A DNA stretch of 64,000 nucleotides from Petunia secreta (Eukaryota > Streptophyta > Magnoliopsida > Solanales > Solanaceae), in the NCBI GenBank assembly GCA_029990175.1, contig JARKIP010000003.1:3038001-3102000 (forward strand), given 5' to 3'. A model generated the notes under the pieces. The model was not told where the DNA came from, did not search any database, and saw nothing but the letters and a program-made list of their open reading frames with translations. A program made the position numbers and the translations under genes. Of this stretch, positions 49,869-60,571 are shown piece by piece (within the stretch, counting starts at the first letter, position 1; every line of letters starts with the position of its first letter).

Positions 49869-51100
49869 TTGGAAAGGGTTTGTTTCTACATCCCCAATCC
49901 TGTTCTTCGTGCCTAGAATTAGGTTTCTTAGTTCGTTTCTTGAAATTTTCGTTTTTGATTTAAAAAAAAAAGGAAAAACGTGGAAAAAAAACAAAAAGAT
50001 CAGTCGTGTATTGTGTTTGGGACACCTAGGTTTCAAGAAAACTTTACTAAAGAAGAGATTTGTTTGAATCTTGAAGTTTGAAACGATTCTTGAAGAGTTT
50101 CTTGAAGATTCTTGGTGTGTTTCTTGATTTTCATCCGTTCTTGCTTTGATTCTTGATTTTTCTTGAAGGAGAATACTTGAAAACTTGTTGGAGTAATAGT
50201 GCAGCACCTCTTGAACCATTCTTGAGCTTAAAAAATGTGTTCTTGGCTAAAAACATAAGAATTCTTGAATAACAACTTGTTGTTCTTGAGTTTGGTTGAA
50301 AGAAATCGTTTTTGATCTTGAATCCTTAGCTTTTCCTACACGTTTTGATCTTGTTCTTTGCTGAAAATTGTGGTGTTAAGGAGGCTTGAAATCAGCTGCA
50401 CATAGAGGAAAGAAGGAGGTAAACCTAAGCCTAATTCAAGAGGGAAACAAATCCCAATTCAAAGGGGAGAAGTTTACCCACTTTCCAAGTAAGGGAATTA
50501 GTTTTTCCTTAGGCTTTAGGAGGGTGTGTTGCACGTTTTTTGGGTGGAAAATCAGCAAGGAAAACGTGTGAAAAGTAGTTGGGAAAAGTGGTAAAAGTTC
50601 TCCAAATTTGAGTTGGAAAGCAAGGGAAAATAGGGAAAACTTAGCCTACTCAAAAAAGGGCTTGTCTTGTGCACCTATTTAAGGGTGTATAGTCAGATTT
50701 TTTTCTAGGATTTCCTTATTTCTTTGTGAACATCACTTCTAATTAGTAATTCTTAGGTAATTCTTCTACTTAAGTTAATTACTAATCCTTGAGCTTGTAG
50801 GACTTCGTGCTAAAACTCAGAATTTCCAACTTTCGTAGTTAATTCTTTGACTTCCCGTGCTCACTTTAAAAGCTGTCCGCCTCTTCTCATAGATTCACTC
50901 ACCCCGAAGAGAACTAGTGAATTTGTGAACTTGAAGGGTCGTTGAGGAACTTGATCAATTTGAGGAAGCCATTTTGGACAAGTTTGTGAGATCCTACCTT
51001 AAATTTTGAGTGAACCCGAGTGTCATTCAAAAGTGAGGGAGCGGGTGAGGTATTTTACTAACCTTAACATGTTCTCTAGTCTTTGTTTTTGTACAGGTAC
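49869..51100 (+). other. Leader of the nested LTR element
   Basis: Non-coding, with many TTCTTGA and TTGAA repeats between 50060 and 50340. It ends in TTTTTGTACAG|GTAC just before the ATG, which looks like a 3' splice site, so a leader intron is possible. Confidence 0.55.
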
Positions 51101-53293
51101 ATGGCTACTGAAGAAGACAAGGTTGTGCCCGAGATTACTTTAGCCGATCTCTTGGCTGAAATAAGGGCAATGAGCACACGAGTTGAGAATATTGAAAATT
51201 CAGCTAGTACTCAGAAGAATGCCGGGGAAAGAACTAGTGATGGTTCGACTGTGAAGCCTGAACAATTTGCTAAAATAGCTCGTCAACAACAGTTGATGGA
51301 AAGAGATGCTCGTAATTTGAGAATCTTGGGCAATCCCCAAGTACTTATGCCAAAACCGAGGTTCCACAAGTTGAAGGTGAATGTTTGTGGTTATAAGGGT
51401 TTCGATCTTGAGCTTGATGACTGGTGTGAAGTCACATTTATTTCACCTGAAGTTGTTGATCTTTTGCACTTAACATGGGTGAGACGAAGGTATCCATATC
51501 TCTATGATGGATATAAGGTTGAGTGGAAGGTCAAAATAGTAGTGTCACGAGGAGAATACCTTGAAACGGTTTTGTGTGATGTGTATCCTCTTCAAACATG
51601 TGACTTGTGTTTCGGGCAGCCATGGTTCTTATATCGCAATATTCCACATGTGCGAGATTGGATAAGGCATGTGGTGGACGATGAAGGATGGCCTCTAATG
51701 CCATTCCCGCTTACAAAGAAAAGTCCCACTAGTGCCTTTGCCTCTTTTATTCACGTAGAGAAGTGTAATAATCAAAAGGAAAAGTTTGGGGTGAATAATG
51801 TAGTTGGGCTGCCACCAAAGAGACAAGAGGATGTAGTTGAAAAAAATATGAGAGAAAAGAAAGAAGAAAAGAAAAGAGGGGAAGTTTTTCACTCTACCAC
51901 TTGTAATTCTTCTTTTTCCTCTAGTTGTTTAAATTCTCTTGCAAGTACCATTGGAAACAAGCTTGGGAGTGAGCACCAATTATTGGAAGTGCAAGAAGAA
52001 GGCGTTTTAGGGGCTGCCCATGGTGATGTAGGGTCTGCCCGTGTTGGCTCTAAGCTTGAGGAAGAGAATGAAGGTAAACAAGGTCGATCTTGTGACCTTA
52101 AAGGTAAGTCTACTACACTCGATACTCTAGGAGCTAGTGAAGAGCAAGTCAATGATGTGAGTATGAGCAGTGGTAAGTCATGTTTGGACCTTGTGTCGTT
52201 GCTACCTTACAATAGACATTTAGATAAGATTTGTGATGATACACTAGTTGATCTTGAATGTGATCCCAAAATTAAAACTACTTGTGAATTTGATGTCATG
52301 AAAACTAGTGTTGACACTTGTGTTGAGCGTCTAGGTGTTAAAATTAATGCTTCTTGGGATGTTAATAATGGAAGAATGTGCGCTGTCCAAGAAGTAGAAT
52401 TTAATAATCACTTGTTTGATCCTGGAATTGAAGGTGTAGAGTCTTTTTTGAGTTCTTTTGATGTCAAAATGAACCATGGTAATGAGACTGAATTATGTGA
52501 TGAGTTTGGTACTTTTTATGTCAATGGTGATGTGAATTTAAGTGAGACCTTTCTTGTGAATCTATTCTTACGTGGAGATACTTGTTGTTTAGATAGTGAA
52601 TTTGAATTTCTTAACATTCTTTCTTGTGATGGAAGTAACTCCTTGTTTGATAGTAGTTCACTTGGTAGAGGGCATTGTCATGCGAAGGAAAGTGTGAATC
52701 TTTGCTTAATCCCAGCTTCTTCTTTGTGTTGTCCAAATGATAGCTTTAAGCATGGTTGTAATTCTGATTTTAAAACTATGCTTATTAAAGTGGACACCAT
52801 TGATGAAGTTACACTAGGGAACACTTTTCTTTACTATTTGTTTGCCTATGATGAGGGTTATAAGGGTGTTAGTAGTTCTTGTGAGAAGGGTGAAAATTCT
52901 GATTGTTACACATGTCTTGATGCTTTTGCTTACTCTAGGATAGAGGATGAGAAGTGTCATCATGCTTCTCTGGTATACTATTATTGTGATTGGATACATC
53001 CTTGTTCCTACAGCTTGTTTTTACAATATGAATTTCTTGAGACATGTGTCATGTTTGATTTGTTAACCTCGTTGGTTTTTGACCCGGGAATTGAGCTTAA
53101 AATTGGTCACTTGCTTGACTTAATGGCTTTGGAATGGGCTGGTAAGATGTTCCCGAGTTTTGGTTTGATATGTCATACTAGTGTTGTGTGTCACCTTGGA
53201 AAGTACTCCCTGTTTTTTGGGCAGTTTGGTTGCGCACTTGTGTCATCTCATGTGTGTGTTATTGTGGGGGTTATTTATCTATTGTCTAGTTGA
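51101..53293 (+). CDS. 730-aa ORF: gag-like N-terminus plus degenerate retropepsin-like domain and novel C-terminal part
   Basis: Start chosen at ATG 51101 (MATEEDKVV), just after the splice-like site. Residues 1-80 resemble the gag N-terminus of the host element (EQFAKIARQQQLMERDARNL). Residues about 85-210 align by eye with a Ty3-type protease: the C-terminal VLCDVYPLQTCDLCFGQPW corresponds to the usual VLCDVVPMHAGHILLGRPW. At the catalytic position D-S-G is replaced by D-D-W. After a Lys/Glu-rich stretch, residues about 340-690 are Cys/Asp/Ser-rich with repeated phrases (DPGIE, CDE/CDD) and no family I recognise. The C-terminus is hydrophobic (VSSHVCVIVGVIYLL), a possible membrane segment. 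The frame is intact over 2.2 kb. Confidence 0.65.
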   Translation: MATEEDKVVPEITLADLLAEIRAMSTRVENIENSASTQKNAGERTSDGSTVKPEQFAKIARQQQLMERDARNLRILGNPQVLMPKPRFHKLKVNVCGYKGFDLELDDWCEVTFISPEVVDLLHLTWVRRRYPYLYDGYKVEWKVKIVVSRGEYLETVLCDVYPLQTCDLCFGQPWFLYRNIPHVRDWIRHVVDDEGWPLMPFPLTKKSPTSAFASFIHVEKCNNQKEKFGVNNVVGLPPKRQEDVVEKNMREKKEEKKRGEVFHSTTCNSSFSSSCLNSLASTIGNKLGSEHQLLEVQEEGVLGAAHGDVGSARVGSKLEEENEGKQGRSCDLKGKSTTLDTLGASEEQVNDVSMSSGKSCLDLVSLLPYNRHLDKICDDTLVDLECDPKIKTTCEFDVMKTSVDTCVERLGVKINASWDVNNGRMCAVQEVEFNNHLFDPGIEGVESFLSSFDVKMNHGNETELCDEFGTFYVNGDVNLSETFLVNLFLRGDTCCLDSEFEFLNILSCDGSNSLFDSSSLGRGHCHAKESVNLCLIPASSLCCPNDSFKHGCNSDFKTMLIKVDTIDEVTLGNTFLYYLFAYDEGYKGVSSSCEKGENSDCYTCLDAFAYSRIEDEKCHHASLVYYYCDWIHPCSYSLFLQYEFLETCVMFDLLTSLVFDPGIELKIGHLLDLMALEWAGKMFPSFGLICHTSVVCHLGKYSLFFGQFGCALVSSHVCVIVGVIYLLSS

Positions 53294-54824
53294 GAGTTGG
53301 GAGTTATCTATACTCATTGTTGTCCATATTTTACAGGAAACTGATTCGAGGACGAATCCTCCCCAAGAGAGGGAGAATGATGTAGATGTAATCCATCGAG
53401 GAGAGAAGATAAATATCCATTGTTGCAGTGTTGATGATGGTATGATTTCGAGGACGAAATCTTTTCAAGAAGGGGAGGATGATGCAGTCCAAATTGAGGA
53501 TGACTTTAATAGCCGGGCTAAAGAGTTATCAGACCTTCATCAATCTTGGATGATAGCTTGGAGAAGATTCTTTGGAGAACATTTGTCCGGGTGTATGTTA
53601 GAAGCCTTGGGATTCGTCTATTAGCATTGGAGAAGGGCGTTCTAGAAGAATGCTTGGCGCGTGGTACTCGCGTGGCACGCGGCCTATATTTTCTAGACAA
53701 TTCAGCCGCGTGGAGGGCTCGTTTATTGGCCTTAATGCGTTGTATTTTTCAGCACTTTTTCATGCTTTTGCATAGCTAGACTTATTTATTTTATGGTGCT
53801 TATTTAGCCCTGCGTGGCTATTGACATTTAGCCCACTTGGTGGCTATTTCTTTACCTTTTAGGTGTGTCGGGCTCAGCTATATAAGCCTAACACTTAGTT
53901 TATTTTCAGCACCTTACTTCATCATTAGAAAGAAAACAGCTTTTGCTAAACCTAGTTCATGTGGGAATTCTTGTTCTTTTTGTGTGAAATCGAATTGAAC
54001 AACTTCCTTCTTCTTGATCATTCAACTTTCAATTCCTAGTTGTCTTGAGGGTTGTTGCTTAGTATAGGTTCTCTTTGGCTTCATCAAGAAGGTAAGTAGA
54101 CTAGTTCCTACTTGCAATTCTTGATAGATCAACGAGTGTCTTGCTTTTTATCCTTTAATTTCGTTCTTCGTTGTTAATCTTGCATCATACTTGGCTCTTG
54201 CAAAGGATTCGGTCGGGTTTGGAATGAGGTTCAATTAGTTCTACCAATTGATTCAAGCCAAAAGTAAGGGTTTCATTCATTCAAGAGATCATGTCTCAAA
54301 TTGTTCTTCAATATTCAAAACTAGGTAATGAAATGAAAGCCTAAGGAAGAATTTTATAGTCTTCATCTATGCATAATGAAAGGTCTAAAATATCCCAAAA
54401 GTGGATTTAAACAAATAAGGTCATCGGGCTATAGTTGGAAATACACATCAAAAATAGAGGAATCTCCCAATGCTGTCATAGGGAGTAGGCGGTCCGCCCG
54501 CTACCCTATGCGGTCTGCCTCTGCTGAGCTTCTAAGGGCCATGCTGTGTAGTAGGCGGTCCGCCTCTTTGAGATACAGAGAGTCCACAATTTTATACTTA
54601 ACCAAATTTTGGCCATTTTTCAAGTAGGCGGTCCACCCACTTTTCCAGGCGGTGCGCCTCTTCTTGGGAGGTCTTGAGGCAGCTCAAAATGGTCTTGTGG
54701 TGCTCTTCCTTGGCCTTGGACGTTCCACTCTTCGTCAAATCTATGGAATGTGCCTTCAACTCTTCTCCAAAGCTCAAGTCCTTGAGGGTTGGCGTGTCAG
54801 CTCGATTTGCCGCGAATCATAGTA

Positions 54825-55040
54825 TTTAAAATTTGAAAAATATAGAACGGCTACAACAAATAGTCACCTCAAAATTTAAAAAATACACAGAAAGACTACT
54901 GGCTATAATACACTTAATAGCTACAACAGTCACTTCCAAACGAACGTTTCGGTTACCTCTATACTCCTATAAATACTCAATCAAACTATTTCAAAAACTA
55001 TAAGAACTAAAACAACAATCAAAATTCAATACATAATAAA
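54825..55040 (+). promoter_or_regulatory. Promoter of first small MULE-2 gene (TATAAAT at 54968-54974)
   Basis: MULE-2 sequence resumes at 54825. GTCACTTCCAAAC at about 54929 and CTCCTATAAATACTC around the TATA box recur upstream of the second small gene (CACTTCCAAAC at about 56057, TATAAAT at 56097-56103). Confidence 0.6.
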
Positions 55041-55445
55041 ATGGCTCGTCGACCATCCACTTCAAGAGGAACAACCATTACAAGAAGAGGAGCAACCAAT
55101 ACAAGAGCAACCACTACAAGGGGAGCACACATACCAAGAGGAGAATCTACGACAAGATGAGCAGCCACTACAAGAGGAGCAAGAACAAGTGGAGCATCCA
55201 CGTCAAAGCAAAATACTACTGCAGCACCAGATTCACCACAGCAAGAAGCGACTAATGATATTTTGGAATAACTTCGGGCTGAAGCGTGGGGTTGGTAGTT
55301 CAAATTTTAGGACTTCTTCCATGACTACAAAAGGGAAGTCAGAAAGATGAAGAAGGAAGTAAGGAGGGTAAAGAGCATGCTCAAAGGGATACTTGTTGAT
55401 AAGGGTCTGCATTACCTTGACTACTACCCATCTCCATCAAGATAG
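55041..55445 (+). pseudogene. Small MULE-2 gene copy A, broken by four in-frame stops
   Basis: ATG 55041 opens MARRPSTSRGTTITRRGATN; the frame runs 134 codons to TAG 55443. Stops occur in frame at 55158 (TGA), 55269 (TAA), 55296 (TAG) and 55308 (TAG), with no frameshift. The part after 55260 matches copy B: LRAEAWGW, DFFHDYKREVRKMKKEVRRVKSMLKGILV. This is decay by point substitution of a once-coding paralogue. Confidence 0.7.
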
Positions 55446-56096
55446 CAACTTGAATGTTTATGCTATTTTGGGTTTATTTTGGATGTTAATATGAATGTTT
55501 ATTAAGTAATTTCTTTGTTTGAATGCTAATTTAATTAGCATACTTTTGTAAAGCGCTGAATCTCTGAACAATCAAGAATATTTTAGCCTGGTTTTTGAAA
55601 ATCAATGTATAAGTTTTAGCGTTTGGAACATCTGTTGTTATGTATATAACGATCATTTATGTTGATCCATTTCACTATGAGTTTTTGATGTTTGGAACAT
55701 CAACTGTCATGCTTGGAATGACTTATAGTCGTTCTTGAACATATTTTACTTATTACTTTAAAATTATTTATTACGATGATTATTTTCATTTTGAATGCTG
55801 AACAATTGAAAAATATATATTATTTGAATGTTTGTTTGAATTCTTAACAATTGACAAATAACAAAAATGCACTGATAATAAAACATATAGGTATTCCATA
55901 TTAACTGCTATTAAGTAATTAGTCATGCACTTCTTTCCAGCGAAACAAGAATGTTCTGAATGACTATCTCAAAATTTTAATGTGCACAACAGTTTTAAGG
56001 AACAGTTGTATCGTCATTTGAATAGTACACAATGATTACAAGTTCTATCAAAAGTCACTTCCAAACAGACTCATCGATATATTCTCATTTTACTCT

Positions 56097-56103
56097 TATA
56101 AAT
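56097..56103 (+). promoter_or_regulatory. TATA box of small MULE-2 gene copy B
   Basis: TATAAAT, 81 nt before ATG 56184. It sits in a segment that resembles the copy A promoter. Confidence 0.55.
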
Positions 56104-56183
56104 TCCCAAAACACAATCAAACCATTCCAAACAACTTCATCGAGTTCAGATTCAACAAATAACAAAAATCACACCAATTCAAA

Positions 56184-56495
56184 ATGGCTCATCGACCAAG
56201 AACAAGAGGAGCATCAATAAGAGGGGCATCGAATTCAAGGCCTAGAACACCTTCATCGAGTTCAGGTTCAAATTCAAAAAATTTGAACGATGTCCTGGAG
56301 CAACTAAGGGTTGAAGTGTGGGGATGGAAATTCAAGTTTGAAGATTTCTTCCATGAATACAAGAGGGACATGAGAAGGGTGAAGAGAATAGTTAAAGGGT
56401 TATTACTTAATAGGAAAATTAATTACGTTCCATATTCCACACCACCAGGAACACCACCAGATCTACCACCACAAGCACTACTACATGCACCCTAA
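56184..56495 (+). CDS. Small MULE-2 gene copy B: 103-aa basic protein, intact
   Basis: MAHRPRTRGASIRGASNS starts an Arg/Ser/Pro-rich N-terminal third. It is followed by a charged helical stretch (LNDVLEQLRVEVWGWKFKF, DFFHEYKRDMRRVKRIVKG; residues about 32-76) and a Pro-rich tail (YSTPPGTPPDLPPQ). No known domain was recognised. The strongest support for coding is copy A (55041-55445): homologous in the helical part, preserved in frame and with a similar upstream TATA segment. The basic helix and disordered ends suggest nucleic-acid or protein binding (inference). Confidence 0.65.
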   Translation: MAHRPRTRGASIRGASNSRPRTPSSSSGSNSKNLNDVLEQLRVEVWGWKFKFEDFFHEYKRDMRRVKRIVKGLLLNRKINYVPYSTPPGTPPDLPPQALLHAP

Positions 56496-56499
56496 GTTT

Positions 56500-57110
56500 T
56501 ATTGTTTATGTTTGTTTTAGTTGTAATTTTAAATGTTTATTATATTATTTCATTTTCATTTTGAATGCTGAAGTATTGAAAAGTCTATGATGTAAGTTTG
56601 TTTGAATTATAAACAATTATCATACCATTTTTGTCTCGATTCAATCTATGATCAATCGCGAATATGTTTGCATTTTCTGGAGAACATAAGTTGAGTAGTT
56701 TCCGAAGTTTGGAACATCAGTGGTATTATCAAGAGCGACTAGTTGTCATTCCAGAATGTCTATGTATAAATAAACTTAAATAAAAGTTGTAAATGTTTGG
56801 AACATCCTTTGTTATGCTAGGAACGACTACTAGTCGTTTTGGAACGTCAATGTGTAAATCTTTTAAAATTAAACAATATCTCTATCAGCATAATTAAACA
56901 TAACAAAAACACACTGCAAATAGAACGTTGGTTATCCATATAAGCACATCAAAAGTTATTAGCCATGCACTACTTGGCTAACAAAATAAAATTTATCCAT
57001 ACCTAATTACATACCAAAATAAAATTTAAAAAGTTATCCAAATATTACATACCCAAATTAAGGTTTCATTTTACCGTCAAAGATACAAACGGCCAAACAT
57101 TTCCTCCATT
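56500..57110. repeat. MULE-2 spacer with GTTTGGAACATC motifs
   Basis: Motif copies at about 56709, 56788 (TGTTTGGAACATCC), 56813-56835 and others. It lies between the small gene and the convergent Ulp1-like gene. No gene seen. Confidence 0.75.
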
Positions 57111-59561
57111 AGTCAGCCTCTTTATCACAAATTTTATCCATGGGGGTGTTTGTGAGTAAATGCTCAATGTACATCAACGAGTACACTCCACATGAAGTAC
57201 CACTTAGATTTTTTTGAACAAACACTTCGTGGCATTCTCTCAAACCCCCCACATGTCTCCTTCCTTAACCTTGGGAGCCAAGTCTTCGAAGAGCTTTGAA
57301 TTTCCGACATAGATCGGGAATAGGCAGAGAATGGGTTGCATTATTGGCAAGAACTTTTCATCATCATTAACCCCTAAATTGCAATTATACACCACAGTGT
57401 TCGCGTTCACCATGTCAAACTCCACCTTATCGTTGATGTTGTAGATGCTGATGATTCTCTTTGGACCAGGCCAACACCTACCCTTGAGTAGGGCAGCTTT
57501 CCATGTGCGTACTTGAGAAAATCATCGTCAAACTCATACGTCTTCAACAACAGATCCATCGAAAGACTATCTTTCTTTGCATCTTCTTCCATGTTAAAAA
57601 TGCCATATCCAGAATGATATCATCCTGATCGTAATGATAGGGGTAATTCAGATGCCTTTCCCGCATCAGTGTCAGCACATCTTCAATATATTGTAGAACA
57701 AATAAGAGAGAAAAATAAATTGGGGTAAGTGAGTGTAAGAAAGGGCAGTTGTCCTAAACATCTCAAACCGATGTTCAGAACATAGGTCAGATGTTTATGA
57801 AATCTGTGAGAAGTTAGAAATATGTGAGTTGTTCTAAGCATATGTCAGATGTTCGGAACTCCAACAATATTTTCTGAGTAACAAAATAAAAATTTAAAAA
57901 ATCAGTAAAAAAAAGAAAAAGAAAATTACAATGTCTTACAGCCACTCTGTCTTGTCCATAAGCAATTTGAAGTCTTTGTAAGTCATTGGAAATCCAAGAA
58001 AAATACTTTTTGTTCAGATTCTTCTTCTTTATAAATTCTTTTAGAGCATCCCTTTTTTTCAACTTTAATTTCTTGTAAATATCCACAGATAACCTCGGAG
58101 CAACTTCTTCCTGCTTCTTCTTCTCTTCTATGTGTGGTGATTTCAAAGCCTTTGCAGGTTTTATACTTCTTTGGCTCTTCAACTATTCAATCGTTGCCTG
58201 CATGGCCGCCATCTCCATCTCCATGCCTTTACACCAATCGTTGCAATCTTTGCAATTGCGACTGCTACATTATGAGATATCAAATCCATCACCACCAGAA
58301 AAAAATCACCTTTGGGCTTCTCAGAAGCGACAATCTTTTGCTCCATTGCTTCCCTCCACCCGCTTCATTCATCACATTTGCAGCCTCTGCAATTGGAGCT
58401 CTTCACAATGCCATTATATTTACCAGCACCATCAGGTTTCTTTCCCTCTTCAACTTCACATCCAACATTCACATCTTGCAAACCATCACTCCTCTCTTCA
58501 ACTTTCTCCTCATCACATGCAAACATCCTCTCAATTTCTTCGTCCACATCTTTACTTGCTATCACTTCTCTTGGAGGGGTGGCAGATTGTTCTTGACAAT
58601 ACAAATTGTAGTGCCATCAACAAGAGCAATTCTTGTGGCATCCGCCAAGCTTTGACACAAAGGATCAACAAAGTCGTCCTCAAAGTCGTCAAATGGCACA
58701 ATATTTTGAAAGAAATCCTGCTCCATCTCATCATCAGTAGAAATGAGGAAAGGGTGAATAACCTGTTAACATACCCCACAACAAAAATTAATGTCAAAAA
58801 AATTTTAAAATATTTTTGCAAGTTGTTTGGAACAAACTGACAAAGGAGCTTCGAACGTCTCAATGATTTTAAAACATCTACCAACGATGTTTCGAACTTC
58901 TACGAGTGAAGCAGTAGATCGACGAGAGATATTTCATCGTAAGATATTTCGAACATCTAAGAGAAATGTCTCAACAAAAACAAAGATGTTCCAAACATTA
59001 TCATAAGATAAATAGAAAATGGAATACTTACAGGATACTCATGTTGGTCAAACATCCTATCATTGTCTCTCTCGGCCTTCTCAGTAAGCCAATTTAAAAT
59101 TCTTGAAATTGTTTTTTATTTTGAAAGATCCTTTCGCCTCAAGTCAGGTATAGCTTCATGAGCGCGGGCCATAGATGCACAGGGAAAGCCATAAAGATTG
59201 TAGGTCTGACTTGCACTGGCTGCACGATCTTTCATTGGCTTTATCAGATAATCCACAGTTAATTCATAACTCATCCTACACCAAGGATGATGTTGGAATG
59301 CCTCAAGATCAGCTGCCAAGCACAACACCCATTCCTTTATTCCATATTTCGAATCCTTCGCACAAAAAACTGTATGAACAAACATACAAAGATTTAAATA
59401 CTATTTCTGGGGTAATTTATTAGAGGAAATGCATTCAAGCAAGTCACCACCCGCCACAACCTTCTTTTTCAATGGCTTCTTTTTAATTTTTAACTTATTG
59501 AACTTCCTCTTGGTGGGTGAAGGCTCAGGTGACTCCTCCTCCTCCTCCTCCTTCTTCCCAT

Positions 59562-59640
59562 TCCCCTTCTTCTTCTTCTTCTTCTTCTTCTTCTTCTTCT
59601 TCTTCTTCTTCTTCTCCTCCTCCTCCTCCTCCTTGACAAA
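59562..59640. repeat. (TTC)n/(TCC)n microsatellite coding Lys/Glu tracts
   Basis: About 16 TTC units and then TCC units. On the minus strand this encodes poly-Lys and poly-Glu runs within the Ulp1-like gene. It is also the source of the long plus-strand Phe/Ser ORFs. Confidence 0.9.
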
Positions 59641-60519
59641 ATCAACAACCAACTTCCACAATTCCTTCCCATTCTCTTTCATTTCTGCTAAGTGCTCTTT
59701 CTGTGAATAAGCACCACAGTTTATCCATGTCATTAGTGCAAACTCAGATAGGCCAAAATGTATTGGAAATCCATTGTAGGTTATCCAAACCTCCATCTAC
59801 TTCTTACAAAGAATCATTCGCAAGAGGAGGTTATGCACCAACTTGGTGCCAAACAGTGGATAATCCGGCAATTGAAATAAATGACCGAAATAACTATGAG
59901 AAAATCTATTTCTTATTTGAAATTTTTTTTAGAAGAGACTTGAACTGCATCATGCCCCTGGCCGACGAAGATCGAACAGTAATCTTCGATTGAAAATGCT
60001 TATTGTTGACCAGGTATGTGGAATATAGCTCCTCAGTATTCTTCCTCAAAAAAATATGACTAACATCTTCATACTGCATATAATTTTAGAATACAAAATG
60101 AATCAGAACGATATTAAATGACATTCTAGGAAAACAATAAAATATTTGGAACATAGTGATGAAGATGTTCTGAACGACTAACTTAACGTTTGGAACATCG
60201 TAGTTAGAATGTTCAGAACGACTCGATGAATTCTACCAGCTTTCATCTTGATGTTAGGAACATTAAAGAAGTCGTGTAGAACATTCACATTGATGTTCCG
60301 AACAATTCACGAGTTTCAATTAACTATCACCAAGTCTTCTTCCACCTTCAATCCAGATGTTCCTTCTGCTTCCTTCTCTTCACATGCTTCATTTTCAACA
60401 TTCCCACTTGGATCCTTTGCAACATCACCACCTTTTACACGATCCCTCAAGAAGTTTCTTTTTAAAATTTCATCCTTAGCCTTTATTCTTCTTCTTTTAA
60501 TGCTTTTTGGACTCTCCCC

Positions 60520-60571
60520 TGACTCTTCTTCTTCTTCTTCTTCTTCTTCTTCTTCTTCTTCTTCTTCTTCT
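60520..60571. repeat. (TTC)n microsatellite coding a Glu tract
   Basis: About 16 triplets. On the minus strand it gives the poly-Glu run in the acidic N-terminal exon of the Ulp1-like gene. Confidence 0.9.

Larger units (their letters stand above)
49146..54187 (+). mobile_element. Complete LTR element with a single 730-aa ORF, nested in the 5' LTR of the minus-strand element
   Basis: The LTRs (49146-49854 and 53480-54187, about 709 bp) have 7-bp inverted ends TGATGCA / TGCATCA. The target duplication TACTT (49141-49145 / 54188-54192) is perfect. The primer site is TGGTATCAGAGC (49857-49868, initiator tRNA-Met type) and the purine tract AAGAAGGGGAGGA precedes 53480. The leader 49869-51100 is about 1.2 kb. 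There is no RT, RNase H or integrase. Confidence 0.97.
38226..54819 (-). mobile_element. Minus-strand LTR retrotransposon, gag/protease-like only, host to two nested elements
   Basis: LTR copies are at 38226-39033 (3') and 48991-54819 (5', interrupted by 49146-54187). The target duplication TAGTA is perfect (38221-38225 / 54820-54824). The primer-site complement GCTCTGATACCA (48976-48987, initiator tRNA-Met type) lies 3 nt outside the 5' LTR. A purine tract (minus strand, about 39053-39034) abuts the 3' LTR. Inside are gag and protease-like remnants but no RT or integrase. Subtracting both nested elements, the original was about 5.75 kb. Confidence 0.9.

Noticed and set aside
58130..58840. 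236-aa and overlapping plus-strand ORFs
   Set aside because: Antisense to linker exons of the minus-strand Ulp1-like gene; composition is that of a shadow frame.
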